Source of the DNA: a virus
Reading direction: 5' to 3' (one strand)
Virus record (IMG/VR): IMGVR_UViG_3300028844_003113
Location: 1 to 36,992 of that record
DNA: 36,992 nt
Below the pieces are notes generated by a model. The model did no database searches, was not told the DNA's origin, and was given only the letters and a program-made list of their open reading frames with translations. Within the stretch, counting starts at the first letter, position 1; every line of letters begins with the position of its first letter. This document shows, piece after piece, positions 23,166 to 32,572 of this stretch. Position numbers and translations under genes: made by a program.

Positions 23166-23728
23166 TGGACGACCTAGGAATGCTTACGGGCACTAACTCA
23201 GCAAATGCTGATACTGACAAAATGGATGCAATGTTGCATAATGGGGCCCTGCCCGGAGAGGCCCTAACAAAGGCCCCAGGCCGTATGCCTTATGATCGGC
23301 CTGCCAGAGAGTCTGACCCTAAGCGTATCCTAGACAAGGTCTTCAATGCTGTTATGCAGCCCAAGCTTGCTGCAAGATTCCTTGGGATGATGAAAGCCAA
23401 GATACCTCTGGATATAGTTTCGGCATCACTTGTACAGTTTATGGCGCAAGAAGGCCATATTCCTATCACAGCTCTTCCTCTAGTGCTCCCCCCAATCACT
23501 GTTATGCTCTTCCGGATGTCTGAAGCAGCAGGTATCGACCCAGTAATCAGCAGTGATAATAAAGAGCTTGAAGTTGAAGATATTGACATCGCTATTGCTA
23601 AAATGATTAATAAGAATGACTTGCAGAAGGCTATTGATGCTAATGCCAAGTCACAGCCTGACTTAAAAGGACTAGAGAGTACTGATAAAGGTATGGCTCT
23701 ATTGCAAGAACCAGAAGGACTACTATAA
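23165..23728 (+). CDS. hypothetical protein in ejection-protein operon
   Basis: A 187-residue helical protein with a disordered start. Its middle has a strongly hydrophobic part (PITALPLVLPPITVMLFRMS) that may be buried or membrane-seeking. No Cys and no catalytic motif are evident. It is coupled to neighbours on both sides by TAATG overlaps and so is probably a minor virion or ejection protein. No family is recognised. Confidence 0.6.
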   Translation: MDDLGMLTGTNSANADTDKMDAMLHNGALPGEALTKAPGRMPYDRPARESDPKRILDKVFNAVMQPKLAARFLGMMKAKIPLDIVSASLVQFMAQEGHIPITALPLVLPPITVMLFRMSEAAGIDPVISSDNKELEVEDIDIAIAKMINKNDLQKAIDANAKSQPDLKGLESTDKGMALLQEPEGLL

Positions 23729-25713
23729 TGGGATCATTTGGATTAGGACTCTTGCATGGACTTGGGCAGGGCTTTGCAGCTAAGGCAGAGCGTGAGCATG
23801 AGCTAGAGAAGACCAGAGAACAAGAAGAGTATCGTATGCGGCTTCAAGATGAGTCTGCTCGGAGGACTGCTCAAGTTCAAGAGGCTAAGGCCCTTGAGGC
23901 GGCTACTCGGAAGAAGGCAACCCTTGTATCTTCTCAGCGAGATGTGGCTTCTAATATTATCTCTCAGAACCCTCTCCTGGGAGAAGGGGAAGAGGGCCTT
24001 ACTGATGCAGGTAAGAGATCCTTAAGAGATACTATTGTAGGGGATATCTTCGGAGTAGACGGCAAAAGGAACTCAGCCTTTGACACAGATGCTAAGGTAA
24101 ATGCTCACATATCAAAAAACATAGATAGGTACTTGGGGAAAGGGTACATTGATAGGTACAATAACACTAAAGCCACGGAAGCCTCTCAGGATGCTTATGA
24201 TGACTTTGCAGCCTTCGCCAATAGTTCTGGGAGAAGTATTCCTTCATACATTACAGGCCCTGAGAGCTTTGGGTTTTCTGGTAATCCTAATAGCAAGTGG
24301 TCGGTAAAGTCGTCGGCTGACGTAGGGAAGGACCCGACTAAGATAAGAATGGCAGCTAATGCTATTCACAAGGAGAGCCACTTAAACGACAATTACATCT
24401 CGGAGAGCTTTGCTATGCTAGTTGCAACGCAGGGCCTCTCCATGCTGCCTGTACACGAAAACCCTGACGACAAATCCTCTCCAATCATCGGGAACATCCT
24501 TGTAACTGTTGCTAATGACCCTTCTGTGGATGGGGTACGTAATACAATTATGAGGTCTTATTTCAATCCTGAAGCGTATGTAACGCTTCCTTCTAATAAA
24601 GCAGGGGAGACTCCTGAGAAGGGGGAGTCTATCTCTAGTAAGCTTCAGAATAGAGGAGCGAGGATGTCTCCTGTACGAGGTGACCCTAACAGGTATACAG
24701 AGCCGCCCGTAGTAGACTCCGTAGAAGAGGCTGTAGAGGTCCTAGGCTCTCAGATGATTAGTATTGAGGCAGGTAACGCAGCAGCAGATCGACAAGCTGA
24801 GCAAGTTACCCAAGACAAAAGGGCTGCCGTAGAGGCCCCCGGGGAGCCTGTTGAGTATACTCCCAAGAAGCCCGGTGGTCCTCCTCTCCGGTCAGCTGTT
24901 GAAGAACTTCCCGGTGAGACTTTCGAGGAGTTCGTTAATACTTATGAAGTCCCTGCCTCCGTATCTACTCCTGCCGTTGAGGCTGTTGCGGTTAAAAAGC
25001 CTATAAGTGCAGCACAGATCTTTGAGGAGTATGGAAAGAAGTCCTTGGAAGTTAAAAAGACTGATTACTACCATGAGCTAGGCCCTAAGGGACGGAAGGA
25101 GATTAGTCAAGGGTTAAAAGGCGCAGCCTTAGGGCTCAGTAATATTTGGAAAATCGGCATAAATAACAACAGGGCTCCTCTCCAGAACCTTATGGGGGCT
25201 ACAGGGGAGGCTAAGGATCTCTTGACAACTATAACGTCTTACGGAAATGTTCCCTTCAGGCTTCTCGGAGGGGGCCTGGACGATGCCACTATTGATAAAT
25301 GGTGGGATGCGTCAGACAGGCAGAGAGTTCAAGCCGATTATGCGACACTCGTAGAGAACTTCCTGACATACTTGAAGCCCTTAGTGGACGCAGGGAGAAT
25401 TCCCGCATCCTTCTATGACGATGCCAAAAAGGCTATGGGGGAGAACCCCCAGACCGCCACCGCCTACCTTACCTCAGTACGCCGTATGGAGGATCATCTA
25501 AAGCATACTGTGATGCAACTTCATGTAGATCTAGCACTCTCCCGAGGAGAGGACTTAGAGTGGGCTACGTCTGAAATGGCAGCATTCTATACTAGACTAT
25601 TGGCAGGTAATGACGAAGATTACCAGAAGGCGATTTATGCAGATGTCAGAGAGCTGGTGAAGATTGACATGAACAAACCCGGAAGCTTTTTTGTAGATAG
25701 GACCCGACAATAA
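23728..25713 (+). CDS. internal virion protein (ejection), mid-size
   Basis: A 661-residue protein. It begins with a Gly-rich helix (GSFGLGLLHGLGQGF) and then a long charged coiled-coil-like stretch (EREHELEKTREQEEYRMRLQ and on to about residue 70). A Pro/Glu-rich linker lies in the middle and a folded helical C-terminal domain in the last 200 residues. Position and size match the second ejection protein of T7-like virions (gp15 class), but direct sequence similarity is not apparent. It overlaps the next, larger gene by one base (TAATG). Confidence 0.65.
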   Translation: MGSFGLGLLHGLGQGFAAKAEREHELEKTREQEEYRMRLQDESARRTAQVQEAKALEAATRKKATLVSSQRDVASNIISQNPLLGEGEEGLTDAGKRSLRDTIVGDIFGVDGKRNSAFDTDAKVNAHISKNIDRYLGKGYIDRYNNTKATEASQDAYDDFAAFANSSGRSIPSYITGPESFGFSGNPNSKWSVKSSADVGKDPTKIRMAANAIHKESHLNDNYISESFAMLVATQGLSMLPVHENPDDKSSPIIGNILVTVANDPSVDGVRNTIMRSYFNPEAYVTLPSNKAGETPEKGESISSKLQNRGARMSPVRGDPNRYTEPPVVDSVEEAVEVLGSQMISIEAGNAAADRQAEQVTQDKRAAVEAPGEPVEYTPKKPGGPPLRSAVEELPGETFEEFVNTYEVPASVSTPAVEAVAVKKPISAAQIFEEYGKKSLEVKKTDYYHELGPKGRKEISQGLKGAALGLSNIWKIGINNNRAPLQNLMGATGEAKDLLTTITSYGNVPFRLLGGGLDDATIDKWWDASDRQRVQADYATLVENFLTYLKPLVDAGRIPASFYDDAKKAMGENPQTATAYLTSVRRMEDHLKHTVMQLHVDLALSRGEDLEWATSEMAAFYTRLLAGNDEDYQKAIYADVRELVKIDMNKPGSFFVDRTRQ

Positions 25714-28700
25714 TGAGTACTTTACTAAGCCCCCCTCCTGAAGAGGACGAAGAGAATAATATCCTTGAGGAAGAAGAGTATACTTCTCAGGTAACTCCTG
25801 CTATGCTTGCCTCAAAGCCTTCAGGGAAGTCTGCCGGGTCATATCACGAGCTCCTCAAGGAGCAGGGGCATACCGAGGCCGATGTCCCGCCAGTATCTTC
25901 CTTTCTTCCTGGGGTTTTGATTAGTCCCCCCATAGGGGAGCTGTATCACATGGGGCCCCCCAGTCCATACCTCTTAGAAAATCCTTTTATCCAAAAGCAT
26001 GGGAAGGAAGTAGCAGAAGCCAACAAGACTAGGGCAATTAATAAGGAATTTATCTCAACATCCATAGGGGATCTCCCTGCTGACGAGCCTCTTGTAGGTC
26101 CCGGTGACAGAGCCTTACTGGCGCTTGCTGATTCCCAAGACCAGACAGTTATAGACACTTACCGTAAGATGAAACCACAAGGGGACATCTGGAAGATTAA
26201 AGGGGAGTGGATGGGGTACCGTGACCTATTAGACCTAGACGAGGTTGGTATTCCCCGGATGTTCAAAGTAGACCCTGACAGCATAGAGATTGGTGACTTA
26301 GTAGACGCACCTCTCCTCCCTGCTGAATTAATGATAGAGGGGTTAGCCTTGTGGGGTATTGCGTCATCAGGGGGCACTGCCACCATCCCAGCTACGGCAG
26401 CTAAGAGCGCACTTAAGCGGAGGCTTGGTGCTGCTGCATCCACAGGAGTACTCGCTGCTACCTCTAATGCAATCGCGCAGGCGGGGGGCGAGGGAGTCCT
26501 CTTTGGTTACTTAGGAGATGACTACCGAGTCAAGCCCCTTGATGAGGCTCTCGTGGAGATGGCTATCGCAGGGGGGTTCGGTACAGGCATGGGTGCGCTT
26601 TGGCCTTCTATGGGCCTAGACCCTTTCAAGGCAATGGTGCAGACTGCTAAGAATACCCCTTCCGCATCCTCCCTCATCGACGGAGCCCCTGGAAAGAGCG
26701 GCCTTGCAGGTAAAGGCAAGGAGGTATTAAAAGGGGCGCTCGATCCTTCTCCAGAAGGGAAGCTCGCACAGTCTGCCCAAGTTGAAATGGGGTGGAATCC
26801 TTTACTAGCGGCACAATTAACACATCACACTTTCCTAGATAAGATACTAGGATACTCTTCGCAGTTCGATAACGGCTTCAAGGGTATTCTCCACGGCCAG
26901 ACGGAAGGCCCTGTTAAGTGGTTCAGGGAACAATTTGCAGCAGGAGAGCTTAGTGGACCTGCACTGGCTAAAGCCCTTAATGAAAAGGTGCATGGCTGGG
27001 GCAGCAACATCCTAGGGGTCTTGGAGAAGCAGAATAAGACAATCCTATCAGACATAAATTATTCTAGTATCTCCGCCAGAGATGCCTCAGACCAAGTTGA
27101 GAGGGTCATACAATACCATTCTAATACCTTGCAGGAGGCAGTATCCTTGATGTATCAAAGCATACCCGGCCTTAAGACAGCAGGGTTCAGGGTGCACCGT
27201 GTAAAAGCTAAAGCAGAGGAGATTCTAGATGAGCTATCTCCACGAGATGTTGATGTCGAGCTATACCGGACAGATTCCTCGGGCGCTCGCATATTAAATG
27301 ATGCAGGGGAGCCCATTATTGATGAGGTTAACTACCTAGCACTACTTACCGAGCTTCATGGCCCCTCTACTGCTGACCGCCTAATTCAGGCCAAAGACTT
27401 TGCAACAACATGGGCGAATATGAAGACCTCAGAACTGTCCTATGCACAGCTTCGGGATACGAGAGATATGCTTTTCAATCTCTTCCATAACCCTGCACTG
27501 GATAGGGGCGATGAGGCCACAAGGCACTTCGCAGCACTGTACAAAGAGATTGGAGAGACCCTCTCTGAGAAAGATGCTAAGGGGCTTCTTGTCAACCTCA
27601 ATGAGTCCGTACCTCCCAGGACCGTTAAGCATATCGGGAGGATTAATGACCTAACCTCTAGTCGGTTCCATCTAATGGAGGATGCCTTTGTAAGAAGAGC
27701 TCTCCATAGTAGTAAACGTGAGTCTGCCGAAGACTTTGAGCAGGTATTTAGGGAGTTCCGCAGGGGGGATCGTTCTAAGAGCTTGGAGGTTTTTGGGAAG
27801 ATAGAGGAAAATACTGCGGATATTATGAAATATGTTTCAGAGATCCCTGAAGAACTCCTCCCTAGTCCTGCCGCTGCCAAAATACTAGTAGCAAGTCACG
27901 AAAATCTCATAGGAGAGGGGGGCGTAAAGGCCGCTGTTAGAGATAATATCATCACCCAAGTAATGGATGATCTGTTCTTGTACAGGAAAGGCCCTGAGGC
28001 CCTAGAAGAGCTACTGGGGGCGGATATGCGTAACACCTTGGAGGCCGTGGGAATTACTTCTAAAGATCTTAATCAGTGGAGGGCCGTAGCTAGGCGGAAC
28101 GATAATCGCGCCCCTATCTATGATGTGCTTGAGTCTGAGGCAGATCAAGTAAGTAAGGTGCGTACACTGTTCCGAGGGATAGAGGATGACCCTACAGGCA
28201 ATACTGTGATGATCCTCAGCAGGGCGATAGATGAAGCTCCTGAGCTAGGGGAGCAAATCTACGGTGTCCTTATGAAGGATATCTATAAAAGGACGGTAAG
28301 GAAAGTCTCTAGGGGGAGTAAGGGCCTCCAAGATATATTCGATGGGGCTGCACTTCAAAAAGAAATAGACGCTCTTAAAGAGAGCCCTATCTACGAGCAG
28401 GTGTTTACTGAGCAGCAAAAGAAAGGTATCGAGAATACCATAAATTATGTAAACATCCTTAACAGGTCTTCAGATGTAGGTGCCAAGCTGGCGGGGGCCG
28501 AGGTTGCGGCAGGGGCTGTGAAAGCCCTCCCAGATCCCGGCAAGTTCCTGTCGGCGGTCCTGCCTATCGTTAAGGCCAGTAAGCTGTCTGCACTCCTGAC
28601 AAGTAAGTGGTTCAACAGGTTCCTAGTAGGGACAGGGGGGGCTGAGGAGCAGCTAGAGCAGGCCGCTAAAGTTCCCTTCAAGCCCACTTACCCTCAGAAT

Positions 28701-29120
28701 GCAATGAGGGCTTCAACTCTCCACGAGTCCCTTAAAGGGGACGGGAGTGAAGGCGTTACGCCCACTGTGACTGAGTTTGACCTATTCTACAGGAGTGTAA
28801 CGGGAGAGACCAGTCCTAAAATAGCTATGAGGGTTATTGATGATCTCATAAAATCAACCCCTGTAAGAAAAGGGGAGCGCCTGCAGGTTCTTAAAGACCT
28901 TCGGAAGTTCCATGAAACAGGGGCCCCTATAGTCAAGGACTCCTCGGGTGCATCACGAGTACGGACAGATACTCCTTCAGACTTTGAGGTAGACTTGTTC
29001 ATGCATGAAAGAGATACTCCAGCGGAGCCTTCATTCCTTCAACGCATGGAGGCAGAGAGTATGCCAGACCCTCAAGAGCCCATAAACAATAACTACATCA
29101 TCAACACAGGAGCACCATAG
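25713..29120 (+). CDS. large internal virion protein
   Basis: A 1135-residue protein, the largest in the window. It has an acidic N-terminus (PPPEEDEENNILEEEEY) and then a hydrophobic, small-residue-rich region around 210-270 (LALWGIASSGGTATIPATAA, AAASTGVLAATSNAIAQAG), which could insert in a membrane. A very long helical, charged body follows, and the end is PINNNYIINTGAP. There is no lysozyme or transglycosylase motif; that activity seems to be on the next gene. By size and order it corresponds to the largest ejection protein of podoviruses (gp16 class), expected to form the channel through the envelope. Assignment is by context. Confidence 0.7.
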   Translation: MSTLLSPPPEEDEENNILEEEEYTSQVTPAMLASKPSGKSAGSYHELLKEQGHTEADVPPVSSFLPGVLISPPIGELYHMGPPSPYLLENPFIQKHGKEVAEANKTRAINKEFISTSIGDLPADEPLVGPGDRALLALADSQDQTVIDTYRKMKPQGDIWKIKGEWMGYRDLLDLDEVGIPRMFKVDPDSIEIGDLVDAPLLPAELMIEGLALWGIASSGGTATIPATAAKSALKRRLGAAASTGVLAATSNAIAQAGGEGVLFGYLGDDYRVKPLDEALVEMAIAGGFGTGMGALWPSMGLDPFKAMVQTAKNTPSASSLIDGAPGKSGLAGKGKEVLKGALDPSPEGKLAQSAQVEMGWNPLLAAQLTHHTFLDKILGYSSQFDNGFKGILHGQTEGPVKWFREQFAAGELSGPALAKALNEKVHGWGSNILGVLEKQNKTILSDINYSSISARDASDQVERVIQYHSNTLQEAVSLMYQSIPGLKTAGFRVHRVKAKAEEILDELSPRDVDVELYRTDSSGARILNDAGEPIIDEVNYLALLTELHGPSTADRLIQAKDFATTWANMKTSELSYAQLRDTRDMLFNLFHNPALDRGDEATRHFAALYKEIGETLSEKDAKGLLVNLNESVPPRTVKHIGRINDLTSSRFHLMEDAFVRRALHSSKRESAEDFEQVFREFRRGDRSKSLEVFGKIEENTADIMKYVSEIPEELLPSPAAAKILVASHENLIGEGGVKAAVRDNIITQVMDDLFLYRKGPEALEELLGADMRNTLEAVGITSKDLNQWRAVARRNDNRAPIYDVLESEADQVSKVRTLFRGIEDDPTGNTVMILSRAIDEAPELGEQIYGVLMKDIYKRTVRKVSRGSKGLQDIFDGAALQKEIDALKESPIYEQVFTEQQKKGIENTINYVNILNRSSDVGAKLAGAEVAAGAVKALPDPGKFLSAVLPIVKASKLSALLTSKWFNRFLVGTGGAEEQLEQAAKVPFKPTYPQNAMRASTLHESLKGDGSEGVTPTVTEFDLFYRSVTGETSPKIAMRVIDDLIKSTPVRKGERLQVLKDLRKFHETGAPIVKDSSGASRVRTDTPSDFEVDLFMHERDTPAEPSFLQRMEAESMPDPQEPINNNYIINTGAP

Positions 29121-29124
29121 CAGT

Positions 29125-30375
29125 ATGCCTTATTTAACTGTACCAGATACTGATGAGAATGGTAATAGAATTACTTACGCTCAAGCTGTGGAACTAGCTA
29201 AGAGAAACCCAGAGAAGTATACTTCTTATGAGTCTTATAGTAGTGCTGCAGAAGGGGTTACTGCGCTAGAAGACTCAGCAGGAGGCAGGGAAGTTCTCAC
29301 TAAGCCTAATCTATTCGATGATCTTGTAGATCGTTCGCAGCAGACACCTGATGCAGGGGGCTCTAGAAGTACTCTCCCTGTTAACCCTCCTACAGCTCCT
29401 ATGACAGATGCAGATAGGCAAGCATCTATGTTAGGTACTCCCCCAGTTCCCCAGGAAGATCCTATCTCAAGGGCTCCTGAAGCTATGCCTTCTTCGTCTA
29501 CTCCTGCAGGTGCTCCCTTGTTTAGCGGTGATAAGTTCGCTGGGGATGCTACTGCTGCAGGCGACACTACGGGAGGTATTGGAGAAGCTGTTGAAGCACA
29601 GAATGCTGCAGCTACTGCTAATCCTGCATTTATGAGTATACCGGGACTTGAACAGTATTCTTCAAGTCCTCAAGAGACCCTTCCGGAGTCCCCTGCAATT
29701 TCCCCCAGTATGAGCGTTCCTCCCGTTGATGCTGCTGCAGAGATTCCGGAAGGACCTTCTTTAGAGGAAATGGAGAGTTCCTTTCAAGGAGATGAGGCAG
29801 ATGCTAATAAGATAGCTGATGAGTATCTGGCAGATTCTGCAGAGACACTATCCTTGTCAGAAGCCCCTGAGTATGTGGAAAGAATGCGTACTCAGGAGAA
29901 CACCACAGGGGAATTAGGACTTCATAGAGACAGCCGAGACCTTATGAACATTGGCTATGGGTTTAACATTGAAGATAGCGGAGCTAGAGCTACTTTCGAA
30001 GAAGCTTTAGGGATCAAGTTCGGCCCCTATAAAAGTGGCAAGAAAGTACTCTCACAAGCTCAAGCAGATACTCTTTTAGTTGCCTCTATTATTAGAGCAG
30101 AGGACGATGCTCGTAAGCGTATCAGTAACTTCGATGCTCTTCCTCAAGAGATACGAGAAGCTGTTACTGATATGAGTTATCAGATGGGATCTACTGCCTT
30201 AGGCGGCTTCACTGACTTCATTGATGCTCTTGAAGCTTATCCTAACAATATTGAGGGAGTTATTGAAGGATTTACTAACTCAGATTACTACAAGAAAGCT
30301 AAAGGTGGAGACTTAAAGAGAGTAGATAGAAACCTGGAGTTGCTTAAGAGTGGCTACGGAAGTGACAAACCCTAG
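29125..30375 (+). CDS. virion-associated lysozyme (GH24-like)
   Basis: A 416-residue protein with two parts. Residues 1 to about 240 are Pro/Ser/Ala-rich and likely disordered. The C-terminal part has the T4-lysozyme-type pattern: E258 in RTQENTTGE as the candidate acid, D269/D272 in HRDSRD, and NIGYGFNI at 275-282, followed by helices (SQAQADTLLVASI and AVTDMSYQMGSTALGGFTDF). It would cleave peptidoglycan between MurNAc and GlcNAc. The long N-terminal part and its place at the end of the ejection-protein block favour a virion lysin used at entry. The holin-like gene next to it leaves open a role as endolysin. There is no signal peptide. Confidence 0.82.
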   Translation: MPYLTVPDTDENGNRITYAQAVELAKRNPEKYTSYESYSSAAEGVTALEDSAGGREVLTKPNLFDDLVDRSQQTPDAGGSRSTLPVNPPTAPMTDADRQASMLGTPPVPQEDPISRAPEAMPSSSTPAGAPLFSGDKFAGDATAAGDTTGGIGEAVEAQNAAATANPAFMSIPGLEQYSSSPQETLPESPAISPSMSVPPVDAAAEIPEGPSLEEMESSFQGDEADANKIADEYLADSAETLSLSEAPEYVERMRTQENTTGELGLHRDSRDLMNIGYGFNIEDSGARATFEEALGIKFGPYKSGKKVLSQAQADTLLVASIIRAEDDARKRISNFDALPQEIREAVTDMSYQMGSTALGGFTDFIDALEAYPNNIEGVIEGFTNSDYYKKAKGGDLKRVDRNLELLKSGYGSDKP

Positions 30376-30420
30376 GACAGTAACAAGTATTGTCCGAGGT
30401 ATTGTAACATTATAAAATAC

Positions 30421-30448
30421 TTGACTTTTAACCTCAAGTAGTTATAAC
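30421..30448 (+). promoter_or_regulatory. sigma-70-type promoter for the lysis/fibre segment
   Basis: TTGACT (30421-30426) and TATAAC (30443-30448) have a 16-nt spacer. It shares ACTTGACTTTTA with the promoter at 3564. It lies in the 95-nt gap between lysozyme and holin-like genes and gives the downstream genes their own start. Confidence 0.75.
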
Positions 30449-30470
30449 TAATCCCCTTAGGAGGGACATC

Positions 30471-30659
30471 ATGAAAACACTAATAGATCGACTAAAAGAG
30501 GCATCTACTTGGGCCTCTCTGGCAGGACTGGCAGTACTAGCAGGTATTTCTGTTGAGCAATTCCAAGAGTATATCTTGGCAGTATCAGGCCTATTCGCTT
30601 TTATAGGTATCTTCCTTAAGGAAAAGGGCAGTACTTCCGAGGAATCTGGAGAAGTATAG
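30471..30659 (+). CDS. holin-like membrane protein
   Basis: A 62-residue protein with two short hydrophobic segments, about 14-27 (WASLAGLAVLAGIS) and 35-50 (YILAVSGLFAFIGIFL), a basic start (MKTLIDRLK) and a charged end. That is the size and layout of a small two-segment holin, which forms lesions in the inner membrane to time lysis. AGGAGG precedes the ATG closely, and its own promoter lies just upstream. Position after a lysozyme supports the call, though another small membrane role cannot be excluded. Confidence 0.75.
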   Translation: MKTLIDRLKEASTWASLAGLAVLAGISVEQFQEYILAVSGLFAFIGIFLKEKGSTSEESGEV

Positions 30660-30662
30660 GTA

Positions 30663-30863
30663 ATGGCTATTGTTAAGTATGACGGGTACGCTAAAGTAAA
30701 TACTGACCCTGCACCTGTAACACTACAGGACTCTTCAGGGACTGCTATAGGTACACCTGCTAATCCCCTAGATACTTCAGATTATGCTGCAGATAACTTA
30801 AGTGAACTATCCCTAGAACAGCTACAAGATGTAGTTCGTCAACTAATTAAGATCAGGAGCTAA
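30663..30863 (+). CDS. small protein with AKV motif
   Basis: A 66-residue protein starting MAIVKYDGYAKVNTD and ending in a leucine-rich helix (LSELSLEQLQDVVRQLIKI). The YAKVN segment resembles the GYRAKVNANN and GRRAKVDRNN starts of the next two proteins, suggesting a shared N-terminal attachment motif. The helical end could oligomerise. It is probably a small virion protein, without an assigned family. Confidence 0.55.
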   Translation: MAIVKYDGYAKVNTDPAPVTLQDSSGTAIGTPANPLDTSDYAADNLSELSLEQLQDVVRQLIKIRS

Positions 30864-30864
30864 T

Positions 30865-31455
30865 ATGGCAGGAGAAATCATAGACGGTATAGGCCAAGGC
30901 TATCGAGCCAAGGTTAATGCCAATAATGCCTTGGAGGTACAAGCGGTATCTGTTGATACAGAAACTGCTGCATCTGAACGAGGGGATGGCTATAGTATAG
31001 ACTCAGGTCTTATTGCCTATACAGGCACTTCGAGTAGCTCCTTGCTCTACCTCAAGAATAATGAGGACAGAGACCTTATCTTGACGAGAATGTACATCTC
31101 AATAGGTAATGTTACAGCCACTGTCACGGATATCCCTTACCTAACTATCGTCCGAGACCCTACAGGCGGGGATGTTATTACCGATGCTACAGATGCTCCT
31201 AACCACACCAATAGAAACTTCGGCTCTAGTAAGACGTTGACAGCAGATGCTTACATTGGTAAAGATGGCGGCACTGTGACAGGCGGGGACGAGTTCCTTG
31301 TCACTCAACTTACAGCACCTGATCGCCATGTGTTTGATGATGACATCATACTTCCAAAAGGTAGCTCCGTTGGGGTTAAGATCAATGTGAATACCTCGGG
31401 AGGGGCCACGGTACATGGAGCTATGGTCTGCTACCTTCGAGATGAAAACGAATAA
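30865..31455 (+). CDS. predicted beta-rich virion protein, paralogue 1
   Basis: A 196-residue protein with Gly/Thr/Asp-rich strand-and-turn composition and no catalytic signature. It is clearly homologous to the next protein along its whole length: both share SLxYLKNNEDRDL, a GPTGGD- or DPTGGD-type motif, KxGGTVTGG and LPKGSS. Proteins like this are commonly minor tail or capsid-surface beta-sandwiches in phages. It is translated in series with its neighbours, with gaps of 1 and 9 nt. A structural role is inferred. Confidence 0.65.
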   Translation: MAGEIIDGIGQGYRAKVNANNALEVQAVSVDTETAASERGDGYSIDSGLIAYTGTSSSSLLYLKNNEDRDLILTRMYISIGNVTATVTDIPYLTIVRDPTGGDVITDATDAPNHTNRNFGSSKTLTADAYIGKDGGTVTGGDEFLVTQLTAPDRHVFDDDIILPKGSSVGVKINVNTSGGATVHGAMVCYLRDENE

Positions 31456-31464
31456 GGAAGAACT

Positions 31465-32052
31465 ATGGCTGAACAGATAGAAGATGGACTAGGCTCAGGA
31501 CGTAGGGCTAAAGTAGATCGGAACAATGCACTTCTGACTCAAACCATCATGGAGACAGGGGATGCGGAAGCCTCTAATAATGGCGATGCCTACAATATTA
31601 ATACAGGGGATATCGCTTATACGGGTACAGGAGATAGCTCCCTAATCTACCTCAAGAATAACGAGGACAGGGATCTCCATATTGATGCTATCGCTGTAGG
31701 CGTAGGACTTCTTACCGCTACTATTACAGATTCGGTTAGAGTAACCCTCATCAATGGCCCTACAGGTGGCGACCTCATCAGTGATGCTACTGCTGTAGAT
31801 ATGAACCAGAACAGGAACCTTGGGTCTACTCGGACCTTAGAAGCCTTGGCTTACAAAGGAAAGAATGGCGGCACTGTAACAGGGGGAAATGATATAGGTC
31901 AGTTCTACCTGTCAAGCCAGAGCAGACTCTATGCCCCTATAAAGCTAGTACTTCCTAAGGGGTCGTCTGCTGCCCTTAAAGTAGACTTGAATACTTCTGG
32001 CGGCGGTAATGTATACGCAGCCTTTGTCTGCCACATAGCTCCTTTGAGATAG
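31465..32052 (+). CDS. predicted beta-rich virion protein, paralogue 2
   Basis: A 195-residue tandem paralogue of the preceding protein. Shared blocks include IAYTGTxxSSLxYLKNNEDRD and NxNRNxGSxxTLxAxAYxGKxGGTVTGG. Between these blocks the two have diverged strongly, so the duplication is not recent. AAGGAAGAACT precedes the ATG. The pair may form alternative or complementary surface subunits. Confidence 0.65.
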   Translation: MAEQIEDGLGSGRRAKVDRNNALLTQTIMETGDAEASNNGDAYNINTGDIAYTGTGDSSLIYLKNNEDRDLHIDAIAVGVGLLTATITDSVRVTLINGPTGGDLISDATAVDMNQNRNLGSTRTLEALAYKGKNGGTVTGGNDIGQFYLSSQSRLYAPIKLVLPKGSSAALKVDLNTSGGGNVYAAFVCHIAPLR

Positions 32053-32054
32053 AG

Positions 32055-32486
32055 ATGACTGTTAAAGCTCTCATAGAGGACTCTCAGACGGGGGCCTCTG
32101 CAAAGGTCTCTCCTTATGGGGAGCTCATTGTCTCCTCTTTAGCCTATGACACTGCCTCTGTCCAGAGCATGACTGCCACGGCTACTGCATACAGTTTTGC
32201 ACCTCCAGTGGCAGGCAAGAAGGTCGTTATCACAGGTATTATCTTTAACGCTGACAAGAACGTAAGTGCCACGACAGAAGCTGACATTGTTCTCTACTGT
32301 TCTTCAGTAGGTCCTGATAGCTTGACTTCAGCAGGAAGTATCTTAGAGGTAGGCTTGATTAAGAATCAGTACCTCTCGGTTACTCCTTTGAACATCATTA
32401 CAGATGAAGGTATGTGGATCAATGCTACAACTTCAGATGCTACTATCCATGCTACTGTCTTATATCATTATGTGGAGGAACTCTAA
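32055..32486 (+). CDS. predicted beta-rich protein, distant member of the same group
   Basis: A 143-residue protein starting with ALIEDSQTGASAKVSPYGEL, which resembles the GxRAKVxxNNAL start of the two genes before it. The rest is strand-rich (KKVVITGIIFNADKNVSATT and TSDATIHATVLYHYVEEL). It probably belongs to the same virion-surface group. Its stop overlaps the start of a 28-residue ORF. Confidence 0.6.
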   Translation: MTVKALIEDSQTGASAKVSPYGELIVSSLAYDTASVQSMTATATAYSFAPPVAGKKVVITGIIFNADKNVSATTEADIVLYCSSVGPDSLTSAGSILEVGLIKNQYLSVTPLNIITDEGMWINATTSDATIHATVLYHYVEEL

Positions 32487-32572
32487 TGTTTAAGAGACTA
32501 TTCAAGAAAGCCCTAGAAGAAACAGGGAAGCAACTACAAAAGGAATTAGGGTGGTATGCTCAAAAGGATTAA
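32486..32572 (+). CDS. 28-residue basic amphipathic micro-ORF
   Basis: This ORF encodes a short peptide beginning MFKRLFKKALEETGK, amphipathic and positively charged. GGAGGAACTCT lies just upstream of the ATG, and the ATG overlaps the TAA of the preceding gene. Its end overlaps the start of the lipoprotein ORF in another frame, with that ORF's ribosome site (AAAGGA) inside it. The good ribosome site and nested context make translation plausible. A membrane-perturbing or coupling role is speculative. Confidence 0.5.
   Translation: MFKRLFKKALEETGKQLQKELGWYAQKD

Noticed and set aside
30375-30395. Terminator after the lysozyme gene (GGACA / TGTCC)
   Set aside because: Only five base pairs with a large loop and no T run.
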